Shown: positions 34,192 to 42,268 of the stretch, piece after piece
Layout: every line of letters begins with the position of its first letter
How positions within the stretch are numbered: position 1 is the stretch's first letter
Assembly (NCBI GenBank): GCA_029260765.1
Contig: JAJDCP010000092.1
Span: 1 to 64,000, forward strand
DNA from: Planctomycetota bacterium
Lineage (GTDB): Bacteria; Planctomycetota; J058; JAJDCP01
DNA: 64,000 nucleotides
Direction of reading: 5' to 3'
Program-made: the position numbers and the translations under genes
The notes under the pieces: generated by a model
Told to the model about the DNA's origin: nothing
The model's input: only the letters and a program-made list of their open reading frames with translations
Databases searched by the model: none

Positions 34192-35832
34192 TTGAAGAAA
34201 ATGAAGCGCTTCCAGCAGCTCGTCGACATGGGAGTCAACAAAGGCTTCCTGACCTACGACGACATCGGCGAGGTGTACCCCGAGAGCCTTGGGGACGCCA
34301 AAGAGCTCGACCGCATTCTGGGCGAGCTCGAGACCCGTGGCATCGAGCTGCTCGACGAGAGCTACGGTTCTGAAGAGGTGCATGAGGCCACCCGCCCTCC
34401 GGGGCTGGCCGACCTGGAAGAGGCTGCGCCTGCTCCGCCCCCCAAGCGCTCTGCCCGCACCGAAGACGCGGTCCATCAGTACTTCACTGAAATGAGCCAT
34501 ATGAACCTGCTCAAGAAAGAGCAGGAGCTCGAGCTGGCAAACACCCTGAACTTCCATAAGGAGAATATGTTTCTGCTGGTCTTCAGCACGAAACTGGCCT
34601 CCGAAGAATCCATCGAGCTGATCAAGCACACCCTGCGGAAGAAATACCCCTTCAATGAGGGCTTCCGCGCACCGAACAAGATGCGCAAGAAGCAGGCGCA
34701 AGAGAAGGTGCGGCACGATCTCGTTGAGCTCGAGCCTCTGATGCGACAGATCAACGACACCTGGATCAAGACCCTCGATCCGCAGCTCGACCGCCGAGAC
34801 CTGATGAATCTGCGCGAAGAGCTCAAGCTCGACGCGCTCGAGGCGGCCAAGATCCTCAATAGCTATGATTGGGACGTGGGCCGGGTGGATCGTTGGAGCC
34901 AGATGCTCTGGAAGATCTCGACGGGCATCAGCAGAGGCCGTATCGAGATCCGGGTGTTGAAGCGGGAAGGAGACCCTTCCAGCTACGGACGGATCGCGAA
35001 GATCGCCGAAGAGGTGCAGACGTTCGAGACCCAGACCTGGGAGAAGTTCCACGAGCTGCGCAAGCGCATCCGCAAGTACCGCGAACACTACGCCGCGTAC
35101 AGGAAGGCCAAGGGTGAGCTGTCTCTGGGGAATCTGCGGCTGGTCGTCAGCATCGCCAAGAAGTACCGCAACCGCGGGCTCAGCTTCCTCGACCTGATCC
35201 AGGAAGGCAACGCCGGGCTGATGCGGGCTGTCGAGAAGTTCGACGCCAGCAAGGGGTTCAAGTTCTCGACCTATGCGACCTGGTGGATCCGCCAGTCGAT
35301 CACGCGCGCTCTGGCTGAGAAGACCCGCATGATCCGGTTGCCGGTCTACCTGACCGAGACCATGGGCAAGCTGCGCGAGATCTCGCGCACCCTCTACCTC
35401 GAGACCGGCACCACACCGAGCTTGGAGACGCTGGCCGAGGCCATCGGCATCCCGCTCGACGAGGCCGAAATGGTCGTCAAGATGGCACGCCGGCCGGTCA
35501 GCCTGAACATCCCGCTCGGGGACGGGCGCGAGGGCAACTTCATAGACTTCCTCGAGGATCCTGACTACATCTGCCCCACCCTGGGCATCTCGCGCCAGTT
35601 GCTGCGCGAGCGGATCGCCTCGATCCTCGATACCCTGACCGACCGGGAGCGCGAGGTGATCGTCTTGCGCTACGGCATCGGCTGCCGCAGCTACACGCTC
35701 GAAGAGCTGGGCCAGCGGTTCAATGTGACCCGTGAGCGTATCCGTCAGATCGAGATCCGTGCGTTGCGCAAGCTGCAGCACCCGGTGCGCTCGAAGAAAC
35801 TCGAAGTGTTCCTGGGAGAGTTCGATTCGTGA
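34192..35832 (+). CDS. rpoD: Sigma-70 family RNA polymerase sigma factor, RpoD type
   Basis: TTG start at 34192 chosen because AGGGGAG lies seven bases upstream and the sequence then begins KKMKRFQQL; a start at 34168 lies inside the previous gene and lacks this site. 546 residues. Region 1.1 ~1-65, region 1.2 ~100-130 (YFTEMSHMNLLKKEQELEL), and a long non-conserved insert. Region 2 has GNLRLVVSIAKKYRNRGL and FSTYATWWIRQSI. Region 3 follows, and region 4 has LTDREREVIVLRYGIG and VTRERIRQIEIRALRKL. Region 1.1 plus full regions 2-4 argue for the housekeeping or a very close group-2 sigma. It has no dnaG neighbour, unlike many rpoD genes. Confidence 0.88.
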   Translation: MKKMKRFQQLVDMGVNKGFLTYDDIGEVYPESLGDAKELDRILGELETRGIELLDESYGSEEVHEATRPPGLADLEEAAPAPPPKRSARTEDAVHQYFTEMSHMNLLKKEQELELANTLNFHKENMFLLVFSTKLASEESIELIKHTLRKKYPFNEGFRAPNKMRKKQAQEKVRHDLVELEPLMRQINDTWIKTLDPQLDRRDLMNLREELKLDALEAAKILNSYDWDVGRVDRWSQMLWKISTGISRGRIEIRVLKREGDPSSYGRIAKIAEEVQTFETQTWEKFHELRKRIRKYREHYAAYRKAKGELSLGNLRLVVSIAKKYRNRGLSFLDLIQEGNAGLMRAVEKFDASKGFKFSTYATWWIRQSITRALAEKTRMIRLPVYLTETMGKLREISRTLYLETGTTPSLETLAEAIGIPLDEAEMVVKMARRPVSLNIPLGDGREGNFIDFLEDPDYICPTLGISRQLLRERIASILDTLTDREREVIVLRYGIGCRSYTLEELGQRFNVTRERIRQIEIRALRKLQHPVRSKKLEVFLGEFDS

Positions 35833-36335
35833 AGATGCTGCCGTGCTTGGCGCTCCTGCTGCTCGTCGGCTGCGCGAGCGAGACTGAGGAGCTCAGCGAA
35901 GAAGACCGCTTGATCGCCGCCCAGCTGGCCCAGATTGCGTATGACGAAGCCCAGCTGAATCGACATTGGGCCGATGTCCATCGCACGCGTGGCGATATGC
36001 GGCTGCTCAAGGGCGAGCTCGAGGAAGCAGAGAACGAGTATGGTGAGTCGCTGCGGCGTGTGCCGGGTCATGCTGACGCGACGCTCGGCCTGTCGCAGGT
36101 ACGCTTGAAGCAGGGACGCGTCGAAGATTGCCGGCGGTTGCTGGGCCAGCTATTGCAAGGGCATCCCAACTACTTGTTGGGTTGGCACAATCTCGCCTCG
36201 TTCCGTCTTCGGCAGGACGGCGATGCACAGGGCGCGCTGCTTGCAGTAGAAGAGATGCTGCGCATCGACCCGATGAACGAGAAGGCGCGCCACTTCAAGC
36301 GGAACCTCGAAGCAAAGCTGGCGGATTCGGAGTGA
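35829..36335 (+). CDS. TPR lipoprotein
   Basis: 168 residues, GTG start overlapping the sigma-factor stop (GTGA); an ATG two codons later is the alternative. Signal peptide with lipobox LVGC at ~12-15. The mature part contains three tetratricopeptide-type units (GDMRLLKGELEEAENEYGES, ADATLGLSQVRLKQGRVED, AQGALLAVEEMLRIDPMNEKA style). Likely periplasmic scaffold; no specific partner known. Confidence 0.8.
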   Translation: MKMLPCLALLLLVGCASETEELSEEDRLIAAQLAQIAYDEAQLNRHWADVHRTRGDMRLLKGELEEAENEYGESLRRVPGHADATLGLSQVRLKQGRVEDCRRLLGQLLQGHPNYLLGWHNLASFRLRQDGDAQGALLAVEEMLRIDPMNEKARHFKRNLEAKLADSE

Positions 36336-37570
36336 GCGGGGAGGCGCAGTTGCCCCAGTCCGATGACCGGCGCGCGGCCTTGCAGACGCGTTCACGCCTT
36401 CCTCTCAGCTACTGCACCAATGTCCACGCGTATAGCAGCTATGAGGGCTTGCGGGCCGTGCTCGCCGGCCCTGTCGAGGAAGTGCGGCGGCGGAGCGGGT
36501 TCGAGGGTAGCTTTCCGCTCGGGCTGTGGTGGCCCCACAGCCTGCTCGCCGAGTTGGAATCTGAGCTGGAGGCCTTCGCGGCGGAGCTGGCTGCGCGCGA
36601 CCAGCACGTAGTCACGCTCAACGTCTTTCCCTACGGGGACTTCCACAGTGCGACGGTCAAGGCTGGAGTCTATCGTCCCTCCTGGTGGGAGGAGGCACGC
36701 AGCAGCTACACGTTGCGTGCGGCGCGCTTGCTCGCGCGCTTGTTGCCTGAGGGGGCGACAGGGACTCTCAGCACCGTGGCCGGCGGCTACCGTCCGGGAA
36801 GTCGTGAACCGGGGCGGCTCGAGGCATTGGCTGCCGGTTGGGGGAAGCTCGCCTGGCAACTCGAGCGGCTGTCCCGCGAGAGTGGCCGCGAGCTGGTGCT
36901 GGCGGTCGAACCCGAGCCTGCCACGACCCTGGAGAGCAGCCAGGAGGTCATCGACTTCTATCAGGGCGCGGTAGCCCGGGCGGGAGTGCCGGAATTGGCT
37001 CGTGCGGGCGGGATGCAGAGAGGAGCCGCCGAGGAGCTATACCGCCGTCGTATCGGCATCTGCTTCGACACCTGCCATCTTGCAGTGGGGTTTGAATCAC
37101 TGCCCGCAGCGTTGCGCTCGCTCGAGGCGGCAGGGATCAGGCTGGCGAAACTGCAGCTGTCTTCGGCGCTGCGTGTCTGTCCGGCAGACGAGGGGGCCTG
37201 GCAAGCGCTGCTCGCTTGTGCCGAGCCGCGCTACCTGCACCAGACCCTCGCGCGCTTCGCTGATGGGCGCATCGAGGCGGCGCTCGATCTCGATCAGCTG
37301 CCCGCGTCCTTCCGCCAGGCCGACGAGCTGCGCACGCACTTTCATGTGCCGTTGTTTTTCGAGCAACAGGGCCCGCTGGGCAGCACTCAGGCGGATCTGC
37401 TTGCGGCACTGGCCTGCGTGCCCGAGCTGCGAAGCCGGCCGCACCTTGAAGTCGAGACCTACACCTGGCATGTTCTGCCGGAATCACTGCGCGCCGAAGG
37501 GGTGGAAGCCGGCGTCGCGCGGGAGCTGCGCTGGGTGGCCGCGCAATGGGCGGCGAAGGGAGGCCTGTGA
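36332..37570 (+). CDS. EboE-like TIM-barrel protein
   Basis: 412 residues, GTG start overlapping the previous stop (GTGA). The opening YCTNVHAYSSYEGL, then NVFPYGDFHSATVKAGVYRP, LSTVAGGYRP and ICFDTCHLAV, match the metabolite-traffic protein EboE family (xylose-isomerase-like TIM barrel). EboE normally accompanies eboA-D/F, which move an isoprenoid-linked metabolite to the periplasm in cyanobacteria and algae. None of those partners is visible here. The metal-binding Glu/His/Asp pattern of xylose-isomerase-like barrels appears partly conserved (AVEPEP, FDTCHL). Function here is unknown. Confidence 0.7.
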   Translation: MSGEAQLPQSDDRRAALQTRSRLPLSYCTNVHAYSSYEGLRAVLAGPVEEVRRRSGFEGSFPLGLWWPHSLLAELESELEAFAAELAARDQHVVTLNVFPYGDFHSATVKAGVYRPSWWEEARSSYTLRAARLLARLLPEGATGTLSTVAGGYRPGSREPGRLEALAAGWGKLAWQLERLSRESGRELVLAVEPEPATTLESSQEVIDFYQGAVARAGVPELARAGGMQRGAAEELYRRRIGICFDTCHLAVGFESLPAALRSLEAAGIRLAKLQLSSALRVCPADEGAWQALLACAEPRYLHQTLARFADGRIEAALDLDQLPASFRQADELRTHFHVPLFFEQQGPLGSTQADLLAALACVPELRSRPHLEVETYTWHVLPESLRAEGVEAGVARELRWVAAQWAAKGGL

Positions 37571-38586
37571 TGCCAGGACGAGTGTTGTTCGCGGCCTCCG
37601 ACGGCATGGAGCTGCTGGGGATTTTCGGGCTGGTCCTGTTGGCGGTCGCGGTCCTGGTCGGTGTGTACATCTGGGAGCGCAGCGGTTCCAACAGCAAGCT
37701 GCGGAAGATCGCAGCGGGTCTGAAGCTGAAGTTCAAAGCCCGCGGCAGCACGCTGTTCAGCTTCGGCTCCGTCGCTGGTTTCTATCGGGGATTCCAGGTA
37801 GACATCTCGATCATCGGGCGCGGTATGGGCAGGCGCCGCCAGTATTTCTTCGTCGTCCACATGCTCTTTCCCGAACCTCTGGGGCTCGGGCTGAGCCTGG
37901 CAGAGAAGGGGCTATTGAACAAGCTGGGCAGCCTGCTGGGCATGTCGAAGACCTTCCCGGTCGGGGGCGCGAAGTTCAATAAGGAGTTCGCCGTCAGCGG
38001 ACGGAAGCGGCCGGCGATCAAGGCGCTGTTTGCGGACGAGGTCAAGAAACAGCTCATACGTGCCAAACGTGCCAAGGCACCCATCAGCTACAGCGACGAC
38101 GGCCTGCACTGGGAAGTGACCAATATGATCGACGTGGGGGCTGTGCGCAGCGCGATCGAGAAGAACGTGCCGGTGATGGCTGCGATATGGGAAGTGCACG
38201 CGGGTGAGTCCCACGAGGAGCTCGAGCAGGCCGTCGAGCAAGCCCGGAAGCAGCGTAAGGCGCGCAAGAAAGGCTCCAAGAAAGCTGCGGCGGGTGAATC
38301 CTCGCGCAAAGCGGGCAAGCAGGCCGCTTCGGGAAAAGCCCCCACGGGCAAGGCCTCGTCGCGCAAGGCCGGTAAGCCCAAGAAGGTCGCTTCTGGCAAG
38401 CGGCCCGCGGTCGCGGAGACGGGCAAGAAGAAGAAAGCCTCGGCCCGGCCGAAGGCAGCAACCGCTGCAGCCGAGAAGGTCAAGATCTCTTGCAAGTGTG
38501 GCGCCGTTCTCAAGGTGCGGCCTGCCAAACTCGGACGCAAGGCGCGTTGTCCTGACTGCCAGGAAGTCGTGCTGCTCGAGGTGTGA
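37570..38586 (+). CDS. Membrane-anchored protein with Lys/Ala/Ser-rich linker and zinc ribbon
   Basis: ATG at 37570, overlapping the EboE-like stop by one base (TGATG) and preceded by GGGAGG. 338 residues. One membrane helix near the N-terminus (~11-33), a ~150-residue globular domain (FSFGSVAGFYRGFQVDIS, YFFVVHMLFPEP), then ~85 residues of Lys/Ala/Ser/Gly repeats. It ends in a small zinc ribbon (CKCGAVLKV, then CPDCQE). The linker resembles eukaryote-like histone H1 tails and may bind nucleic acid or polyanions. Role unknown. Confidence 0.7.
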   Translation: MPGRVLFAASDGMELLGIFGLVLLAVAVLVGVYIWERSGSNSKLRKIAAGLKLKFKARGSTLFSFGSVAGFYRGFQVDISIIGRGMGRRRQYFFVVHMLFPEPLGLGLSLAEKGLLNKLGSLLGMSKTFPVGGAKFNKEFAVSGRKRPAIKALFADEVKKQLIRAKRAKAPISYSDDGLHWEVTNMIDVGAVRSAIEKNVPVMAAIWEVHAGESHEELEQAVEQARKQRKARKKGSKKAAAGESSRKAGKQAASGKAPTGKASSRKAGKPKKVASGKRPAVAETGKKKKASARPKAATAAAEKVKISCKCGAVLKVRPAKLGRKARCPDCQEVVLLEV

Positions 38587-38587
38587 G

Positions 38588-40903
38588 ATGGCCGAGACAA
38601 TCCAGCCCGCGATTGTTCTGCGCGTCCACGGTCTGGACTGTGCCGAAGAAGTCGGCGTGCTGCGCGCAGAGCTCGGGCCTCTGGTCGGTGGGCAGGAGAG
38701 GCTGAGCTTCGACCTGCTGCAGGGCCTGCTGCACGTCGCCCCCGAGGCAGCTGTGCCGGCAGAGAGCCTGATCGCGGCGGTCGCACGCACGGGCATGCGG
38801 GCAGAGCCCTGGGAGGCCCGCAAGCGGGTCGTTCAAGGCACACGTGAGCGCTGGCTGCGGAGCCTGCCCAGTTTGGGGAGCCTTGTTTGCCTGGTGCTGG
38901 GATTCGCCACCCATTGTTTGTGGGGAGGCGGCATCGCGGCCGCCCTGGGGGCGCTCGGCGAGCAGCCCATGCCCTGGCTGGCGCGGCTGTTCTACGCCGG
39001 AGCCGTGTGTTTCGGCAGCGGCGTGGTGTTGCCCAAGGCGGTGTATGCGGTACGACGGTTGCGGCCGGACATGAACCTCTTGATGGTGCTGGCGGTCGGT
39101 GGGGCGATCGGCCTTGGTGAGTGGTTCGAGGCCGCGACCGTCTCGTTCTTGTTTGCCCTGTCCCTGGCGTTGGAAGCGTGGAGCGTCGGCCGTGCCCGCC
39201 GCGCCCTGGAGGCTCTGCTGGAGGTCACGCCCACCAGGGCGCGGGTACTGAGCTGTTGTGGCGATGTTCAGGAGATGGCGCCCGAGCGGGTGGAGGTCGG
39301 GGCGCGCGTGCTGGTCAAGCCCGGTGAGCGCATCCCGCTCGATGGCGAGGTGCTGGCGGGCAGAAGCGGCGTCAACCAGGCTCCGATCACCGGCGAGAGC
39401 ATGCCGGTTGAGAAAGAGCCGGGGGATCAGGTCTTTGCTGGCTCGATCAACGGCGATGGTTCCCTGGAGCTCAAGACCAGCAAGCCCGCGGGCGATTCCA
39501 CCCTTGCGCACATCATCCGGCTGGTCGAAGAGGCGCGGCTCAAGCGCGCTCCTGTCGAGCGATGGGTCGAGCGCTTCGCGCGCATCTACACGCCCCTGGT
39601 GTTCGCCAGCGCCGGTCTGGTGTGTGTGCTGCCGCCTCTGGTGCTCGGTGGCGACTGGCAGGCCTGGCTGTACCGGGCGTTGGTGCTGCTGGTGATCGGG
39701 TGCCCCTGTGCGCTGGTGATCTCCACACCGGTCAGCATTGTCTCTGCGCTGGCCGCGGCGGCGCGCAACGGAGTCTTGTTCAAGGATGGAGCGAGCATCG
39801 AAGCGCCGGCGGCGCTGCGAGCCATCGCCTTCGACAAGACCGGCACGTTGAGTCAGGGAACCCCTCGAGTCAGCGAAGTCGTGCCGCTTGATCCCCATGA
39901 TGAGGATGCGCTGCTCAGCCGCATCGCCGCGCTGGAGACTCAAAGCGATCACCCCCTGGCCCGCGCCATCGTCGATTACTCGGCGCAGCGCGGTGTGGTG
40001 CCCGCGGCGGTCGAGGACTTCCAGCTGATCCAGGGCAGAGGCGCGACAGGCAGGGTGTTGGGTCGGGAATACTGGTTGGGCTCTCACCGTTACCTAGAAG
40101 AGCGCGGGCAGGAGACCCCCGAGATTCACGAACGCCTCGAGCAACTGGCGGCCTCCGGGCAGTCGGTGGTCACCGTCGGCAACAGCAGCCACGTATGCGG
40201 TATGGTCGCTCTGGCCGATCCGCTGCGGCCTGAGGCAGCGGCGACCATCGAGGCTTTGCGGAAGCTCGGCATCGGTGTTCTGGTGATGCTGACCGGAGAC
40301 AACCTGACCACGGCCCGGCGGTTGGCAACCCAGGCCGGCATCACTGAGGTGCACGCAGAGCTGCTGCCCGAAGACAAGGTGCAGGCGGTCCGCGATCTCG
40401 TCGAACGTTACGGCACCGTAGCGATGGTTGGGGACGGCATCAATGATGCGCCGGCGATGGCGCAAGCAACGCTGGGAATCGCCATGGGCACGGCAGGCAG
40501 CGACGCGGCCGTGGAGGCGGCAGACGTGGTGCTGATCGGCGACCGGCTCGACAAGCTGCCCTGGGTGGTCGAGCACTCCCGTCGTTGTCTGCGGATCATC
40601 CGCCAGAACATCGCCGCGGCATTGGCTGTCAAGGCCGTGTTCTTTGGTCTGACGATTCTGGGCTGGGCTTCGCTATGGTCGGCCATTGCGGCCGATATGG
40701 GAACGTCTCTGCTCGTGATCGCGAACGCGCTGCGGCTGCTGCGCTCGAAGTCAGCCCACCACAGCGATCCACAAGATGCCGATCACCAGCGGCACCCAGG
40801 CCAGCAGGCCCAGGATGAGGCCGGCGATGGCCATGCCCCGGGGCTGGTTCCGCAGACCGACCAGGCAGACGATGGTGCCGATCAGGGCGACAAAAGAAAA
40901 TAG
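38588..40903 (+). CDS. Heavy-metal P1B-type ATPase (Zn/Cd/Pb-type)
   Basis: 771 residues, ATG at 38588 one base after the preceding stop region. N-terminal heavy-metal-associated-like domain with GLDCAEE. Membrane helices; actuator TGES (PITGESMPVEK); ion-channel motif GCPCALVIS in helix 6; phosphorylation site DKTGTLS; HP motif SDHPLARA; hinge GDGINDAP. The CPC plus GLDCAEE pattern suits ZntA/CadA-type Zn2+/Cd2+/Pb2+ export. The last ~50 residues (Gln/Asp/His-rich) lie antisense to the next gene and are unusual, since relatives end near LRLLRSK. Last gene of the seven-gene operon. Confidence 0.92.
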   Translation: MAETIQPAIVLRVHGLDCAEEVGVLRAELGPLVGGQERLSFDLLQGLLHVAPEAAVPAESLIAAVARTGMRAEPWEARKRVVQGTRERWLRSLPSLGSLVCLVLGFATHCLWGGGIAAALGALGEQPMPWLARLFYAGAVCFGSGVVLPKAVYAVRRLRPDMNLLMVLAVGGAIGLGEWFEAATVSFLFALSLALEAWSVGRARRALEALLEVTPTRARVLSCCGDVQEMAPERVEVGARVLVKPGERIPLDGEVLAGRSGVNQAPITGESMPVEKEPGDQVFAGSINGDGSLELKTSKPAGDSTLAHIIRLVEEARLKRAPVERWVERFARIYTPLVFASAGLVCVLPPLVLGGDWQAWLYRALVLLVIGCPCALVISTPVSIVSALAAAARNGVLFKDGASIEAPAALRAIAFDKTGTLSQGTPRVSEVVPLDPHDEDALLSRIAALETQSDHPLARAIVDYSAQRGVVPAAVEDFQLIQGRGATGRVLGREYWLGSHRYLEERGQETPEIHERLEQLAASGQSVVTVGNSSHVCGMVALADPLRPEAAATIEALRKLGIGVLVMLTGDNLTTARRLATQAGITEVHAELLPEDKVQAVRDLVERYGTVAMVGDGINDAPAMAQATLGIAMGTAGSDAAVEAADVVLIGDRLDKLPWVVEHSRRCLRIIRQNIAAALAVKAVFFGLTILGWASLWSAIAADMGTSLLVIANALRLLRSKSAHHSDPQDADHQRHPGQQAQDEAGDGHAPGLVPQTDQADDGADQGDKRK

Positions 40904-41107
40904 GCAGCCAATCAACAGAAAGCCGAGGATCTGCGCCAGGCCGTCCCAACCGCTCTTGCCGGCATCAGAGGCGAAGAACAGAAAACCGGTCAACCAGACC
41001 AGCAGCCAGCCCCCAAAACCGATGCTGGAGAGCACCAGGCCAATCTTGCCAGCGGTGTTTCGCTGCGGAACGGATCCGATCTCTTCACCGTAGTACGCGT
41101 CGCTCAT
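40751..41107 (-). CDS. Small DUF4190-like membrane protein
   Basis: Start at 41107 (MSDAYYG) with AGGAG seven bases upstream. 118 residues with three membrane helices (IGLVLSSIGFGGWLLVWLTGFLFF, LLIGCLFSFVALIGTIVCLVGL, MAIAGLILGLLAWVPLVIGIL) and the short RNQPRGMAIAG link typical of DUF4190. Its 3' end overlaps the P-type ATPase tail by 153 bp on the opposite strand. Confidence 0.75.
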   Translation of the reverse strand: MSDAYYGEEIGSVPQRNTAGKIGLVLSSIGFGGWLLVWLTGFLFFASDAGKSGWDGLAQILGFLLIGCLFSFVALIGTIVCLVGLRNQPRGMAIAGLILGLLAWVPLVIGILWIAVVG

Positions 41108-41178
41108 GCTCACTCCTGTACGCTTGAACGCGCGCACCTGAACCGCTCGCCTGCGCAGTGCGGCGGCCCCCGCCCATT

Positions 41179-41211
41179 CTCAGCGGGCGGGGAAAACCCC
41201 GCCCGCCTGAG
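41179..41211 (-). terminator. Strong hairpin after the aldolase gene
   Basis: CTCAGCGGGCGGGG (41179-41192), loop AAAA, and CCCCGCCCGCCTGAG (41197-41211) pair with a single bulge. It lies 30 bp beyond the aldolase stop. No U-tract follows, so it may end transcription with Rho or protect the 3' end. Confidence 0.6.
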
Positions 41212-41240
41212 AGCCTGCTGAAGGAAATTCAGCCAGCTCG

Positions 41241-42161
41241 TTATGCCTGTCCAGCATAGATGTCCATCACACTCTCCAACAAGGCCAAAGCTTCTTCTTT
41301 GGGACGTTGGAAGCTGTTGCGGCCGATGATCGAGCCGAAGCCTCCACCCGCGTGGATGCCACGGATCTCATCGAGCACGGCGTCGGTGCCTTTGGCGCCG
41401 CCGCCGCTGAAGATCACGATGCGGCGTCCGTTGAAGGCCGACTGCACGACGTGCTGGATGCGTTGCTCGAGGGTTGCGACGGGGATCGCCTGGGTCTCAT
41501 ACGTCGACTTGGCGGCATCGAGCTCGATGTTCGCGCTCGGGGGTTTGACCTTGACGATATGCGCGCCCAGCTGGCAAGCCATGTGGGCGGCGTAGGCGAC
41601 GATGTCGACGGCGGTCTCGCCTTCCTTGCTGATATCGCTGCCGCGCGGGTAGCTCCAGAGCACCACAGGCAGCCCGACGGCCTTGGCCTCTTCGGCCATC
41701 GCGCGGAACTCTTCGACATTCTGCTTCTTGTAGGCAGTTCCCGGATAGATCGTAAAGCCGACGGCTGCGCAACCGAGCCGCAAGGCGTCGTCGACCGAGG
41801 CGGTCATCGACGGGATCGGGTCGGTGCCTTTCAGCAAGCTGTCATTGTTGTTCATCTTCAGGATCATGGGAATCTGGCCGGCGAATTCCGCGGCTCCGGC
41901 TTCGAGAAACCCCAGTGGGGCGGCGTAGGCGTTACAACCAGCATCGATGGCCAGTTCGAAATGGTAACGGGGATCGTAGCCGGCGGCGTTCTTGGCGAAG
42001 CTGCGGGCGGGCCCATGTTCCATCCCCTGGTCGACGGGCAGGATCACCAACTTGCCGGTACCGGCCAAGCGACCACTCATCAACATGCGGTAGAGGTTGG
42101 ATAGGACGCCTGGATTGTCGGATGAATACCAGGACAGGATCTCACGGATGCGTTCGTTCAT
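41241..42161 (-). CDS. fbaB: Class I fructose-bisphosphate aldolase (DhnA/FbaB type)
   Basis: Start at 42161 (MNERIREIL), AGGAG eight bases upstream. 306 residues, near the usual length. Motifs: LVILPVDQGMEHGPARSF, the catalytic-lysine region HIVKVKPPSANIE, and FSGGGAKGTDAVLDEI, which binds phosphate. Cleaves or makes fructose-1,6-bisphosphate through a Schiff base, in the glycolysis/gluconeogenesis pathway in the cytoplasm. Stands alone here. Confidence 0.93.
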   Translation of the reverse strand: MNERIREILSWYSSDNPGVLSNLYRMLMSGRLAGTGKLVILPVDQGMEHGPARSFAKNAAGYDPRYHFELAIDAGCNAYAAPLGFLEAGAAEFAGQIPMILKMNNNDSLLKGTDPIPSMTASVDDALRLGCAAVGFTIYPGTAYKKQNVEEFRAMAEEAKAVGLPVVLWSYPRGSDISKEGETAVDIVAYAAHMACQLGAHIVKVKPPSANIELDAAKSTYETQAIPVATLEQRIQHVVQSAFNGRRIVIFSGGGAKGTDAVLDEIRGIHAGGGFGSIIGRNSFQRPKEEALALLESVMDIYAGQA

Positions 42162-42268
42162 GTTCGGGGCTCCTTTGAGGATCGTACGGGCATGGCCGAA
42201 TTCTATTGCATCCACCGTGCCGCCTCAATCACAACCTGGAGGTGCTGGGCCGTCATTTGTCCCTCAGC

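Noticed and set aside
38204..38587. N-terminal extension of the P-type ATPase
   Set aside because: The extension lies inside the coding part of the previous gene in another frame. The ATG at 38588 gives a normal N-terminal metal-binding domain.
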